From Flavobacteriales bacterium (lineage in GTDB: Bacteria; Bacteroidota; Bacteroidia; Flavobacteriales_D; Crocinitomicaceae): DNA of 11,891 bases. The translations under genes were made by a program, and so were the position numbers. The stretch covers positions 1-11,891 of the forward strand of contig CANHQC010000028.1 of the NCBI GenBank assembly GCA_947462695.1, read 5' to 3'. The notes beneath the pieces are model-generated. The model was not told where the DNA came from and searched no databases. It saw only the letters and a program-made list of their open reading frames with translations. Within the stretch, counting starts at the first letter, position 1, and the number at the start of each line of letters is the position of its first letter. Below are positions 5,404 through 11,891 of the stretch, piece by piece.

Positions 5404-6325
5404 AAAGGATTTCCTGAATAGATCGGAAAGTTGACGCATGTGCTTCTACAATTATGTTGATATCCTGACTGTAACCTCCTCCCATCGTACAGACAATGGG
5501 AACATTCAATTGCCTTACTGCTTCAAATACGATTTCATCTCTTCGTTTACATCCAACGAGTGTAACGGATAACTTACCCAGCTTATCAGATTCTAGTATA
5601 TCTACTCCACATTGGTAAAAGACAAATTGAGGTTGAAACTGATTTAAAATGGTGTTAAGTGATTTCTCTAGGAGATACAAATAGGTTTTATCATCTGTGC
5701 CATCTTCGAGTTCCACATCAAGCGAGGACTTTTCTTTTTGGAGCGGGTAATTGTTTTTACCATGCATACTAAACGTAAACACAGCATCTTTATCAGTGCA
5801 CATTTCAGCGGTTCCGTTACCTTGATGGACATCCAAATCGATGATTAGAATTCGCTCTGCTTTTTGGTGCTTAAGTAACCACTCAGCCGCAATAACCTGA
5901 TCGTTCAACAAACAAAATCCTTCTGCCCGATCTTTAAAGGCATGGTGCGTGCCACCAGCAATATTCATTGCCGCTTTATAATCAAGCGCTAACTCTGCTG
6001 CCATTCGAGTGCCTTCCATTATTCGGCATTCTCTTTCAATGAGTTGTGTCGAATGCACAAAGCCCGATACCCGTTGTTCACGATCAGTTAATTGCAGTCC
6101 AACTAATCGATCAAGATACGCCGAACAATGAACTTCTGATAGCAATGTTTGATCAATAAACTGTGGGGTAAAAAACTGCTGTTCACTGATGGTACCTTCA
6201 CGAATTAATTGTGTAGGCAATAAGTGGTATTTCTCCATTGGGAATCGATGATTCTTGGGTAATGGGTGCACATATTGCTGATCAAAAGCGACCTTTAATT
6301 CTTGAAAAAAATGACGATGACTCAT
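5399..6325 (-). CDS. Histone-deacetylase-family Zn hydrolase (class IV / AcuC-like)
   Basis: This 308-residue arginase-deacetylase fold enzyme has all expected catalytic elements. They are the His pair in GGTHHAF (His127, His128), the zinc ligands Asp165 and His167 in DLDVHQGNGT, the third ligand Asp242 in GVDILESDKLG, and the GGGY Tyr (Tyr285). Such enzymes remove acetyl or acyl groups from lysine or small amines; the natural substrate of this bacterial member is unknown. The ATG at 6325 is chosen because it forms an ATGA overlap with the SiaB-like gene. A TTG six codons earlier (6343) is open but would lengthen the overlap for no benefit. The gene is translated with the SiaB-like gene and ends 30 bases before the next operon. 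Family assignment is firm; protein deacetylase versus other amidohydrolase is not resolved. Confidence 0.93.
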   Translation of the reverse strand: MSHRHFFQELKVAFDQQYVHPLPKNHRFPMEKYHLLPTQLIREGTISEQQFFTPQFIDQTLLSEVHCSAYLDRLVGLQLTDREQRVSGFVHSTQLIERECRIMEGTRMAAELALDYKAAMNIAGGTHHAFKDRAEGFCLLNDQVIAAEWLLKHQKAERILIIDLDVHQGNGTAEMCTDKDAVFTFSMHGKNNYPLQKEKSSLDVELEDGTDDKTYLYLLEKSLNTILNQFQPQFVFYQCGVDILESDKLGKLSVTLVGCKRRDEIVFEAVRQLNVPIVCTMGGGYSQDINIIVEAHASTFRSIQEILF

Positions 6326-6864
6326 ACTCGGCTTACTGCACAAGTAACAGTGTAAATGGAAGAGTGTTCCGCAAAATATGAAAAACGCACAGCTAAAGGC
6401 TTGTCGACTATTTTTCTCAATTGAACAAACCCAAGACCTTCGCCTACCTTTCCTTCTTGCAAGCCATGCTTCATGCGCTTGGTGTGTTCCTCATTGAGTA
6501 TTTGACCAGCCATCGAATTAATTTCGGAGACAATCGATTTTATATGTTCTTCAGACGTGGTATCAATCAAATTTCCCGAATCAATTTTGTACTCAGCGTC
6601 ATTACGACGAACCACAATAAATCCAGCTGCTTCATTTTCTTGGAACAATTTTGCATGGAAAAGCACATTATTCATCAATTCATACACCACACTGTAAACT
6701 CTGGCGGCAATTTTCTTTTCATCACCGGTTGAAAGAACTCTTTCATTCAATTGATCTAACATCCTGTGGATTAAATCCTGATGAAATGCGCCGTGATACT
6801 TTAAAACAGAAACAAAAGTTCCTTGTTCGTTTTCAATTTCTTGAACCACTTTCTCAAAATCCAC
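6322..6864 (-). CDS. SiaB-like (DUF6272) GHKL-type protein kinase homologue
   Basis: This 180-residue protein resembles the SiaB/DUF6272 family, single-domain relatives of GHKL serine kinases. An N-box-like ELMNNVLFHA (residues 62-71) supplies the Asn for Mg-ATP, and GKVGEGLGFVQLRKI (138-152) resembles the G-box/ATP lid. In Pseudomonas, SiaB phosphorylates SiaC in a partner-switch pathway controlling aggregation; the role here is inferred by family. The start is GTG at 6864: a TGA three codons upstream in frame excludes longer forms, and GAGGTG just ahead could aid ribosome binding. It begins 18 bases after the stop of the giant T9SS cargo gene and overlaps the deacetylase-family gene by ATGA, so all three may be co-transcribed. 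No SiaC or SiaA homologue is seen in the window. Confidence 0.78.
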   Translation of the reverse strand: MDFEKVVQEIENEQGTFVSVLKYHGAFHQDLIHRMLDQLNERVLSTGDEKKIAARVYSVVYELMNNVLFHAKLFQENEAAGFIVVRRNDAEYKIDSGNLIDTTSEEHIKSIVSEINSMAGQILNEEHTKRMKHGLQEGKVGEGLGFVQLRKIVDKPLAVRFSYFAEHSSIYTVTCAVSRV

Positions 6865-6882
6865 TACACCTCATTTTATTCA

Positions 6883-9800
6883 TTACTTGAACAAATGTAT
6901 AAATCCATGACGTTCATTCCCATCATTTTCACGAATTAAATACGTGTAGACACCTTCGGTTAATGGCGTTCCGTTCTGAGCTCTTCCATTCCAATCATTT
7001 TGATAATTATTAGTAGAAAAAACTATTTCGCCCCATCTGTTTAAAATGGTCAAGCTTGTCTGAGGCATTAATCCTTCAATAATTAAAAAGTCATTTACAC
7101 CATCGTTATTAAAAGTCAATACATTAGGTATGGTTAACCCATCAAAAACAGGTAGAGTGATTATATAGGTATCGATACATCCATTGTCATCTGTGACGGT
7201 TAATTGAATCGTATACTCGCCTTCAACAACGGTATATTCAACCTGTTCACCTGTAAATGTCTGACCGTTAATCGACCAACTATAATTTACGATTGTTCCA
7301 TTACTATTATCCGTAAAAACAACTTGTGAATTCTCTGTTGGATCTTGTGGTGACCACGTAAAAGAAGCCGTTGGTACTATAGGTGCTGTCAGAAAAACAG
7401 GGCCAAACGAACTGGAACATCCTTGAGCATCTGTAACCGTTAATCCGTAAGAGCCTGGTGTTAAATCCGATATATCCGATGTTGTTTGTGATGTATTTGT
7501 CCATGAATAGGTCAAAGGTTGATTCCCGGTAATGACCAAGCCTTGAATCGACCCGTTTACCACACAGGAAGGCTGTATGACTTCTACACCTGAGGCATCA
7601 ATCACAGGTGGCAGATTACCTTGTACCGTAAGTGTAGCCTCAGACACACATCCATTAACATCGAATACTTCTAACAGATATGTTCCTTGAGCTAAATTTG
7701 TTAAATCGAGCGTGTTTAATTGAGGGGAATTATTCCATTCTATTTGGTAGCTACCCCCACCACCTGAAAGAAGAATCCCATTTATTGAACCGTCACTTTG
7801 CCCACAATTCTCACTGGTAATTACTGCCGAATTTAAATCAATGGTTGGTAAATCATAAACGATAACAGTGGAGGTGAATACTGATGCACATTGGCCATTA
7901 TCTGGCGTAAAGGTATACACTGTTATACCACTATTATCTGTAGACAACATTCCCGGATTCCAAGTGCCTGTAATACCGTTGTTTGAAGTTTCTGGTAACA
8001 TCACCTGGGCAAGGACATCATTTAAACAAAACGGTCCATAAGTTGGAAAAGTTGGTGTAATTTGTTGGTTAACCGCAACTGTCATTGAAGCAGAATTCGC
8101 ACATTGACCTGCGGTAGGCGTAAAGGTATAGGCAGTTGTTGCTGCTGTGTTAACTGCTGGTGACCAGGCGCCCGATATTCCTTCATTTGAGGTAGTTGGA
8201 AGCGTAAACAATGTCCCCGCGCAAACAGGTGAAACTTGGGCAAATGTTGGTGTTGTTGGTAGACCAACGGTTACCGTCATTGTTGCAGTTGTCGCGCATT
8301 GTCCAGAGGCAGGTAAAAAAGTATAGGTCGAGGTTGTCGTATTATTTAGTGCAGGTGACCAAGAACCATTAATGTTATTTGTAGACGACGTTGGTAAAAC
8401 AAATGCATCTCCGATGCAAATTGGTGCTAACTGAATAAATGTTGGTGTAACATTTGGATTAACCGTAATTGTCATTGTTGCAGTTGTCGCGCATTGACCA
8501 CCATTGGGAGTAAATGTATAAGTCGTTGTAGCTGAATTGTTTATTGATGGTGACCATGAGCCATTTATGGAATTCGTAGAAGAATTAGGTAAAGTTATAA
8601 TCTCTCCTGCACATATTGGATTAATGGAATTAAATGAGGGAAAGGTTTCTGGAGAAACGGTAACAGTAACTTGATCGGTAACTGCACATCCCGAACTTGT
8701 CCCTGTAACAGTGTAAATCATTGTCCCAACTTGAGGGATAAAAGGAACACCATTACTTACTCCATTGTTCCATGAATAAGAAGTTGCTCCTGTAGCAGTT
8801 AAAGAAATTGGTGTGTTCTGACAAATTGTAATATCTGGACCTGCATTCACAATAGGTAATGGGTTTACAGTTACAGTTGTAGTAGCTGTTGCAACACAGC
8901 CGAGAGTTGTGGTCGTCAACGTATAATTTCCAGCATTAATCAAACCCGCATTGGGAATTGTCGGATTTTGAAGGATAGAAACAAACCCATTCGGACCTGT
9001 CCAAGAATAGCTGTCAGCAGTAGCACTTTGAAGTTGAATTAACGATCCTTCACAAAAAGGCCCCGTATTAATGGGACTTGAAATTCCGGTACCAAGAGTG
9101 TACGTAATTGTGACGTACCCATTACCTGAATTTGTAGCCCCAAGACAAGTACCACCTGCTGGCATTAGGCTAGATCCGCCGCCGCCGCCGCCGCCGCCAT
9201 TTGCACCAGTGCAGCAACCATCATTTCCGCCGCCGCCGCCGCCATAATAGCCACCACCACCACCACCGCCAGATGCTGTTTGCCAATAACCAGCTTGACC
9301 TCCAGTACCTAAACTACCTGGTGAACCTCCCGGAGGAGTTCCAGCCCAGGGGGTTCCTCCCGCTCCACCGGCAAATTGGGTCCCCCCCAAAGCACCGGTA
9401 CCGAATGTACTGCATCCTTGGGCACCATCGAGACAATTTGCCGCACCTCCGCACACTGCAGACGAGCCTCCACTTCTTCCTCCACCGCCTCCTGCGACGA
9501 TAATTCTATTTGTCAAAGCGGTACCACCAATTCTGATGTCACTTGCACCGCCACCTCCCCATGACGCATAATTGATATTTCCATCTGATGAGGCATATCC
9601 TGTCCCTCCGCCATTGTAGCCACCAGAGTTATTACCTTGATTCCCTATTCCCCCTACGACAATATTTAGTACCTGACCCGAAGAAACAGTTAAGGTTGAA
9701 TTTAATACTACTCCGTTACCACCATTTATACCGCCTCCTTTTGCACCAGCAACGAAGACTTGTATCGAATTCACACACGGAGGCACTATCCATGTTTGAA

Positions 9801-9906
9801 CATTGCCTGTATAGTTAAATGTTACCGATTGACTTTGGGCATCAACACTAGAAAGAAGAAATACACCTATTAAAAAGGCTATTTGACTGAATGAATTCGA
9901 CAACAT
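6883..9906 (-). CDS. Giant T9SS-exported surface protein with Gly-rich, 65-aa repeat, SprB-like, PKD and CHU_C domains
   Basis: This 1007-residue protein starts at ATG 9906 with a signal peptide (cleavage near residues 23-26). Domains in order: a glycine-rich domain (about 27-270, with WGGGGASDIRIGGTAL and IIVAGGGGG), two Ig-like modules (about 283-348 and 355-418), three 65-residue repeats (419-613), and a longer variant repeat (614-685). Two SprB-like repeats follow (690-763, 765-842, each with GSI...YxxxW...G.Y...V.D..GC), then a PKD-like domain (845-918). Last is the type B sorting domain (920-1007: TIPNVLTFNNDGVNDF, ILNRWGEIVF, GVYTYL). It should be secreted by the type IX system and attached or released at the surface, plausibly as an adhesin or matrix protein. 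Each repeat has two conserved Cys (ICAG and GQCA), a candidate disulfide. It lies 59 bases after its paralogue, with no exact TAnnTTTG between (best is TATATTTA at 9922-9915). Confidence 0.95.
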   Translation of the reverse strand: MLSNSFSQIAFLIGVFLLSSVDAQSQSVTFNYTGNVQTWIVPPCVNSIQVFVAGAKGGGINGGNGVVLNSTLTVSSGQVLNIVVGGIGNQGNNSGGYNGGGTGYASSDGNINYASWGGGGASDIRIGGTALTNRIIVAGGGGGRSGGSSAVCGGAANCLDGAQGCSTFGTGALGGTQFAGGAGGTPWAGTPPGGSPGSLGTGGQAGYWQTASGGGGGGGYYGGGGGGNDGCCTGANGGGGGGGGSSLMPAGGTCLGATNSGNGYVTITYTLGTGISSPINTGPFCEGSLIQLQSATADSYSWTGPNGFVSILQNPTIPNAGLINAGNYTLTTTTLGCVATATTTVTVNPLPIVNAGPDITICQNTPISLTATGATSYSWNNGVSNGVPFIPQVGTMIYTVTGTSSGCAVTDQVTVTVSPETFPSFNSINPICAGEIITLPNSSTNSINGSWSPSINNSATTTYTFTPNGGQCATTATMTITVNPNVTPTFIQLAPICIGDAFVLPTSSTNNINGSWSPALNNTTTSTYTFLPASGQCATTATMTVTVGLPTTPTFAQVSPVCAGTLFTLPTTSNEGISGAWSPAVNTAATTAYTFTPTAGQCANSASMTVAVNQQITPTFPTYGPFCLNDVLAQVMLPETSNNGITGTWNPGMLSTDNSGITVYTFTPDNGQCASVFTSTVIVYDLPTIDLNSAVITSENCGQSDGSINGILLSGGGGSYQIEWNNSPQLNTLDLTNLAQGTYLLEVFDVNGCVSEATLTVQGNLPPVIDASGVEVIQPSCVVNGSIQGLVITGNQPLTYSWTNTSQTTSDISDLTPGSYGLTVTDAQGCSSSFGPVFLTAPIVPTASFTWSPQDPTENSQVVFTDNSNGTIVNYSWSINGQTFTGEQVEYTVVEGEYTIQLTVTDDNGCIDTYIITLPVFDGLTIPNVLTFNNDGVNDFLIIEGLMPQTSLTILNRWGEIVFSTNNYQNDWNGRAQNGTPLTEGVYTYLIRENDGNERHGFIHLFK
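7852..8067 (-). repeat. Variant fourth repeat unit (about 72 aa) in the complete giant gene
   Basis: Residues 614-685 keep the repeat framework (TPTFPTYGPFC, NNGITGTWNP, VYTFTPDNGQCAS) but carry extra residues (LNDVLAQVM and MLSTDNSG) compared with the 65-residue unit. The same variant with the same inserts occurs at 10935-11150 in the paralogue, so it was present before the gene duplication. It marks the boundary between the repeat tract and the SprB-like modules. Confidence 0.8.
8068..8652 (-). repeat. Three tandem 195-bp (65-aa) repeats in the complete giant gene
   Basis: The conserved strand-coding block (ACTGTCATTG or variant on the plus strand) recurs at 8078, 8273, 8468 and, diverged, 8663, exactly 195 bases apart. 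Each unit encodes a TPTF...PICAG...FTLP...NGI.G.WSPA.N...T.YTF.P..GQCA..A.MTV.V pattern, a beta-sandwich-like module with two Cys. Copies differ by scattered substitutions without indels. Confidence 0.92.
9097..9828 (-). repeat. Glycine-rich, GC-rich low-complexity coding segment
   Basis: Codons for residues 27-270 of the giant protein are dominated by GGN. The DNA is locally far richer in G+C than the surroundings and contains triplet tracts: (CCG)n-type at 9176-9198 (23 bases) and 9227-9243 (17 bases), and CCA-type at 9251-9267. There is also a seven-base C run at 9382-9388. Triplet slippage would change Gly number in frame; slippage in the C7 run would shift the frame. The protein segment matches the pattern of bacterial glycine-rich domains of secreted proteins. 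Confidence 0.85.
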
Positions 9907-9965
9907 TTGAATAATAAATATAGTAGGACGCGAAATATAACGCTCATTCTAGACTTTTCCTAATA
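9907..9965. other. 59-base spacer between the two giant paralogues
   Basis: Only 59 bases separate the stop of the upstream giant gene from the ATG of the next. On the minus strand the closest promoter-like octamers are TATATTTA (9922-9915) and TATATTTC (9939-9932), each one base from TAnnTTTG, without a good -33 partner. No terminator hairpin was seen, so read-through from the upstream gene is possible. Confidence 0.4.
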
Positions 9966-11735
9966 CTACCGTACTAGATGAATGAATCCATGTTTTAATT
10001 TATCATTCGGAGCATTTAAAACATATGTATAAACACCTTCAGTTAATAGCGCACCACTGAGGTCTCTTCCATTCCAATCATTTTGATAATTGTTGGTAGA
10101 AAAAACTATTTCGCCCCATCTGTTTAATATGGTCAAGTTTGTCTCAGACTTTAGACCTTCAATAAGAAAAAAGTCATTTACACCGTCGTTATTGAGCGTC
10201 ATTACATTGGGTATAGTCAACCCATCAAAAACAGGAAGTGTTATTGTGTATGTATCACTACATCCATTGTCATCTGTAACGGTTAATTGAATCGTATAAT
10301 CGCCTTCAATAACGGTATAATCGACCTGTTCACCTGAAAATGACTGACCGTTAATCGACCAACTATAATTCACAATTGTTCCAGTACTATTGTCCGTAAA
10401 AACAACTTGTGAATTCTCTGATGGCTCCTGTGGTGACCACGTAAAAGATGCAGTTGGTCCCGTTGGTGCATTGAGAACTGTAGGACCAAACACTGTAGAA
10501 CACCCATTCACGTCTGTTACAGTTAACGTATATGATCCTGGCGATGCATCTAACAACGATATACTTGTTTCATTGGAATTTGTCCACGAATAAGTAAATG
10601 GTTGATTTCCGTTTGTTATCAAGCCTTGAATCGATCCATTCTGTACACAAGAAGGCTGGATGATCTGCACACCTGACGCATCAATCACAGGTGGTAGATT
10701 ACCTTGAATATTTAATGTAGCCTGTGACATACATCCATTTGCATCTTCTACTTCTAACGTGTACGCTCCACTTGACAGATTTACTAAATCGAGCGTATTC
10801 AACTGTGGTGAATTATTCCATTCTATTTGGTAATTACCACCTCCTCCGGACAGAAGAATCCCATTAATTGAACCGTCACTTTGTCCACAATTCTCATTGG
10901 TTATTACCGCAGTACTTAAATTAATTATTGGCAACTCATTCACCGTAACATTCGATGTATAGATCGATGCACATTGTCCGGCATTCGGTGTAAAAGTGTA
11001 TGTTATAACACCACTATTATCTGTTGATAACATTCCCGGATTCCAAGTACCTGTAATTCCGTTGTTTGAAGTTTCTGGTAACATCACCTGAGCAAGGACA
11101 TCATTTAAACAAAACGGTCCATAAGTTGGAAAAGTTGGTGTGACTTGTTGATTAACCGTAACTGTCATTGAAGTTGTATTCGCACATTGACCAGCCGTTG
11201 GTGTGAATGTGTACGTCGTTGTTGCTGCTGTATTAATTGCTGGTGACCAAGTTCCTGTTATTCCATTCGTTGAGGTGGTATTCAATGTAAATGTGCCACC
11301 CGAGCAAATTGGAGCGACCTGAACGAAATTTGAGGTTACATTTGAATTAACCGTAACAGTCATTGAAGCTGTATTTGCGCATTGTCCTGCTGTCGGTGTA
11401 AACGTATAGTTGGTTGTTGCTGAGGTATTTATTGCTGGTGACCATACTCCAGTTATTCCCTGGTTTGAGGAAGTCGGCAACGTAAATAATGTTCCTGCAC
11501 AAACTGGTGCTAACTGAGTAAATGCCGGAGTTATTGGTGGACCAACGCTTACTGTCATTGTTGCACTGTTCGCGCATTGACCAGCAGTTGGTGTAAATGT
11601 ATAGGTCGTCGTTGCGCTATTATTAATTGCCGGCGACCATGAACCGCTAATTCCGTTTGTAGATAATGCGGGTAACGTAAATGTTCCTCCAGCACAAATT
11701 GGTGCTACTTGTGTAAATGCAGGTAAGACATTCGG
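9966..11735 (-). repeat. Long duplication, copy 1 (partner 6883-8652)
   Basis: Positions 9966-11735 align with 6883-8652 at a constant offset of 3083 bases. Checks: stop codons 6883/9966, the ATCAAAAACA block 7141/10224, CATTCCCGGA 7948/11031, and repeat blocks 8078/11161, 8273/11356 and 8468/11551. No net insertion or deletion occurs over about 1770 bases. By eye, identity varies from roughly 80-85 percent in ordinary parts to about 96 percent in one patch. Confidence 0.9.
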
Positions 11736-11891
11736 ATTAACCGTAACTGTCATTGCCGTTGTATTGGCGCATTGGCCAGCAGCAGGAGTGAATGAATACG
11801 TTGTAGTTGCTGATGTATTGATTGCCGGTGACCAGGTTCCTGTTATCCCATTCGTTGAGGTCGTAGACAATGTGAATGAGCCTCCAGAACA
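9966..11891 (-). CDS. Second giant T9SS cargo protein, paralogue of 6883-9906 (5' end outside window)
   Basis: The frame is open from the right edge to the TAG at 9968-9966, giving 642 visible residues; the true start lies beyond the window. The first visible residues (CSGGSFTLSTTSTNG) are already inside a repeat. Order: one partial and three full 65-residue repeats, the longer variant repeat, two SprB-like repeats (GQSDGSINGI and VQNGSIQGL regions), a PKD-like domain, and a CHU_C type B sorting domain (TIPNVMTLNNDGVNDF, ILNRWGEIVF, GVYTYV) ending HGFIHLVR. The architecture and length match the downstream gene residue for residue from the third repeat to the stop, showing tandem duplication. 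It should be exported by T9SS. Whether it has a glycine-rich N-terminus cannot be seen. A TTG at 11870 is internal and not a start. Confidence 0.95.
   Translation of the reverse strand, partial: CSGGSFTLSTTSTNGITGTWSPAINTSATTTYSFTPAAGQCANTTAMTVTVNPNVLPAFTQVAPICAGGTFTLPALSTNGISGSWSPAINNSATTTYTFTPTAGQCANSATMTVSVGPPITPAFTQLAPVCAGTLFTLPTSSNQGITGVWSPAINTSATTNYTFTPTAGQCANTASMTVTVNSNVTSNFVQVAPICSGGTFTLNTTSTNGITGTWSPAINTAATTTYTFTPTAGQCANTTSMTVTVNQQVTPTFPTYGPFCLNDVLAQVMLPETSNNGITGTWNPGMLSTDNSGVITYTFTPNAGQCASIYTSNVTVNELPIINLSTAVITNENCGQSDGSINGILLSGGGGNYQIEWNNSPQLNTLDLVNLSSGAYTLEVEDANGCMSQATLNIQGNLPPVIDASGVQIIQPSCVQNGSIQGLITNGNQPFTYSWTNSNETSISLLDASPGSYTLTVTDVNGCSTVFGPTVLNAPTGPTASFTWSPQEPSENSQVVFTDNSTGTIVNYSWSINGQSFSGEQVDYTVIEGDYTIQLTVTDDNGCSDTYTITLPVFDGLTIPNVMTLNNDGVNDFFLIEGLKSETNLTILNRWGEIVFSTNNYQNDWNGRDLSGALLTEGVYTYVLNAPNDKLKHGFIHLVR
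11151..11891 (-). repeat. Tandem 195-bp repeats in the upstream giant gene (array continues past the edge)
   Basis: The repeat-boundary block occurs at 11161, 11356, 11551 and 11746, exactly 195 bases apart, giving three full units (11151-11735) and one partial unit (11736-11891). Typical residues are PICAGGTFTL, NGITGTWSPAIN, TTYTFTP and GQCAN. The array is still running at the right edge, so the total copy number is unknown and larger than in the other paralogue if the partial unit is complete. Confidence 0.92.

Larger units (their letters stand above)
6883..8652 (-). repeat. Long duplication, copy 2 (partner 9966-11735)
   Basis: This is the second copy of the 3' portion of the giant genes: the repeat tract, variant repeat, SprB-like repeats, PKD-like domain and sorting domain. 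To the right of 8652 it diverges into Ig-like and glycine-rich coding sequence not matched in the visible part of the paralogue, so the duplicated module is the stalk and C-terminus, not the tip. Confidence 0.9.

Noticed and set aside
6326..6343. Six-residue N-terminal extension of the deacetylase-family gene from a TTG
   Set aside because: The ATG at 6325 gives a canonical ATGA coupling with the upstream gene.
6421..6890. Plus-strand open frames opposite the SiaB-like gene
   Set aside because: The minus-strand product has recognisable family motifs throughout; the plus-strand frames do not and lack a promoter.
8068..8652. CRISPR-like array because of regular repeats
   Set aside because: The period is 195 bases, the whole unit is repeated rather than alternating with unique spacers, and it is an open reading frame encoding a protein repeat.
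9201..9818. Plus-strand open frames opposite the glycine-rich domain (His/Arg-rich products)
   Set aside because: They are antisense to GGN-rich codons, which rarely give stops on the opposite strand; products are low-complexity and lack any gene context.
9966..11735. Transposon or IS-mediated duplication
   Set aside because: No transposase, terminal inverted repeats or target-site duplications were seen at the edges; tandem gene duplication explains the pattern.

Overview
The window looks like chromosomal DNA of a Bacteroidota species, most likely a Flavobacteriales member. The evidence is the AT-rich sequence, several TTG/TTTG...TAnnTTTG promoters, a type B type IX secretion (T9SS) C-terminal domain on two giant secreted proteins, a bacterial SUI1/YciH protein, and a parE N-terminus of the Bacteroidota kind. 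No tRNA, rRNA, CRISPR array, insertion sequence or phage gene was recognised. Almost everything is read leftwards (minus strand); the one clear plus-strand gene is a small secreted protein at 479-877.

From left to right: (1) 1-149, the start of a type IIA topoisomerase ATPase subunit (parE-like), cut by the window edge. (2) 150-478, a non-coding spacer with divergent promoters. (3) 479-877 (+), a small exported protein of unknown function whose stop codon abuts the stop of the convergent rnz. (4) 878-3660 (-), a compact cluster pyrR-pyrB-STAS-rnz, with overlaps at pyrR/pyrB and STAS/rnz. (5) 3731-5368 (-), a three-gene overlapping operon: small beta-rich exported protein, divergent GDPD-like lipoprotein, SUI1-family factor, with a good promoter right at its first codon. 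(6) 5399-6864 (-), an ATGA-coupled pair: a SiaB-like (DUF6272) GHKL-type kinase-like protein and a class IV-like histone-deacetylase-family enzyme. (7) 6883-11891 (-), two tandem paralogous T9SS cargo proteins. The downstream one is complete (1007 aa, with an N-terminal glycine-rich domain). The upstream one enters from beyond the right edge.

The most informative region is the giant-protein locus. Both genes carry exact-period 195-bp (65-residue) tandem repeats, SprB-like repeats, a PKD-like domain and a CHU_C sorting domain. They align without net indels at a constant offset of 3083 bp over about 1.77 kb, and one 120-bp patch is markedly more conserved than its surroundings, suggesting gene conversion. 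Eighteen bases after the first complete giant gene comes the SiaB-like gene, coupled to the deacetylase. This invites the hypothesis that a partner-switch kinase is co-expressed with a surface adhesin, with the STAS protein of the pyr cluster as one candidate partner. The other genes are housekeeping: pyrimidine synthesis, tRNA 3'-end maturation, translation initiation and topoisomerase.
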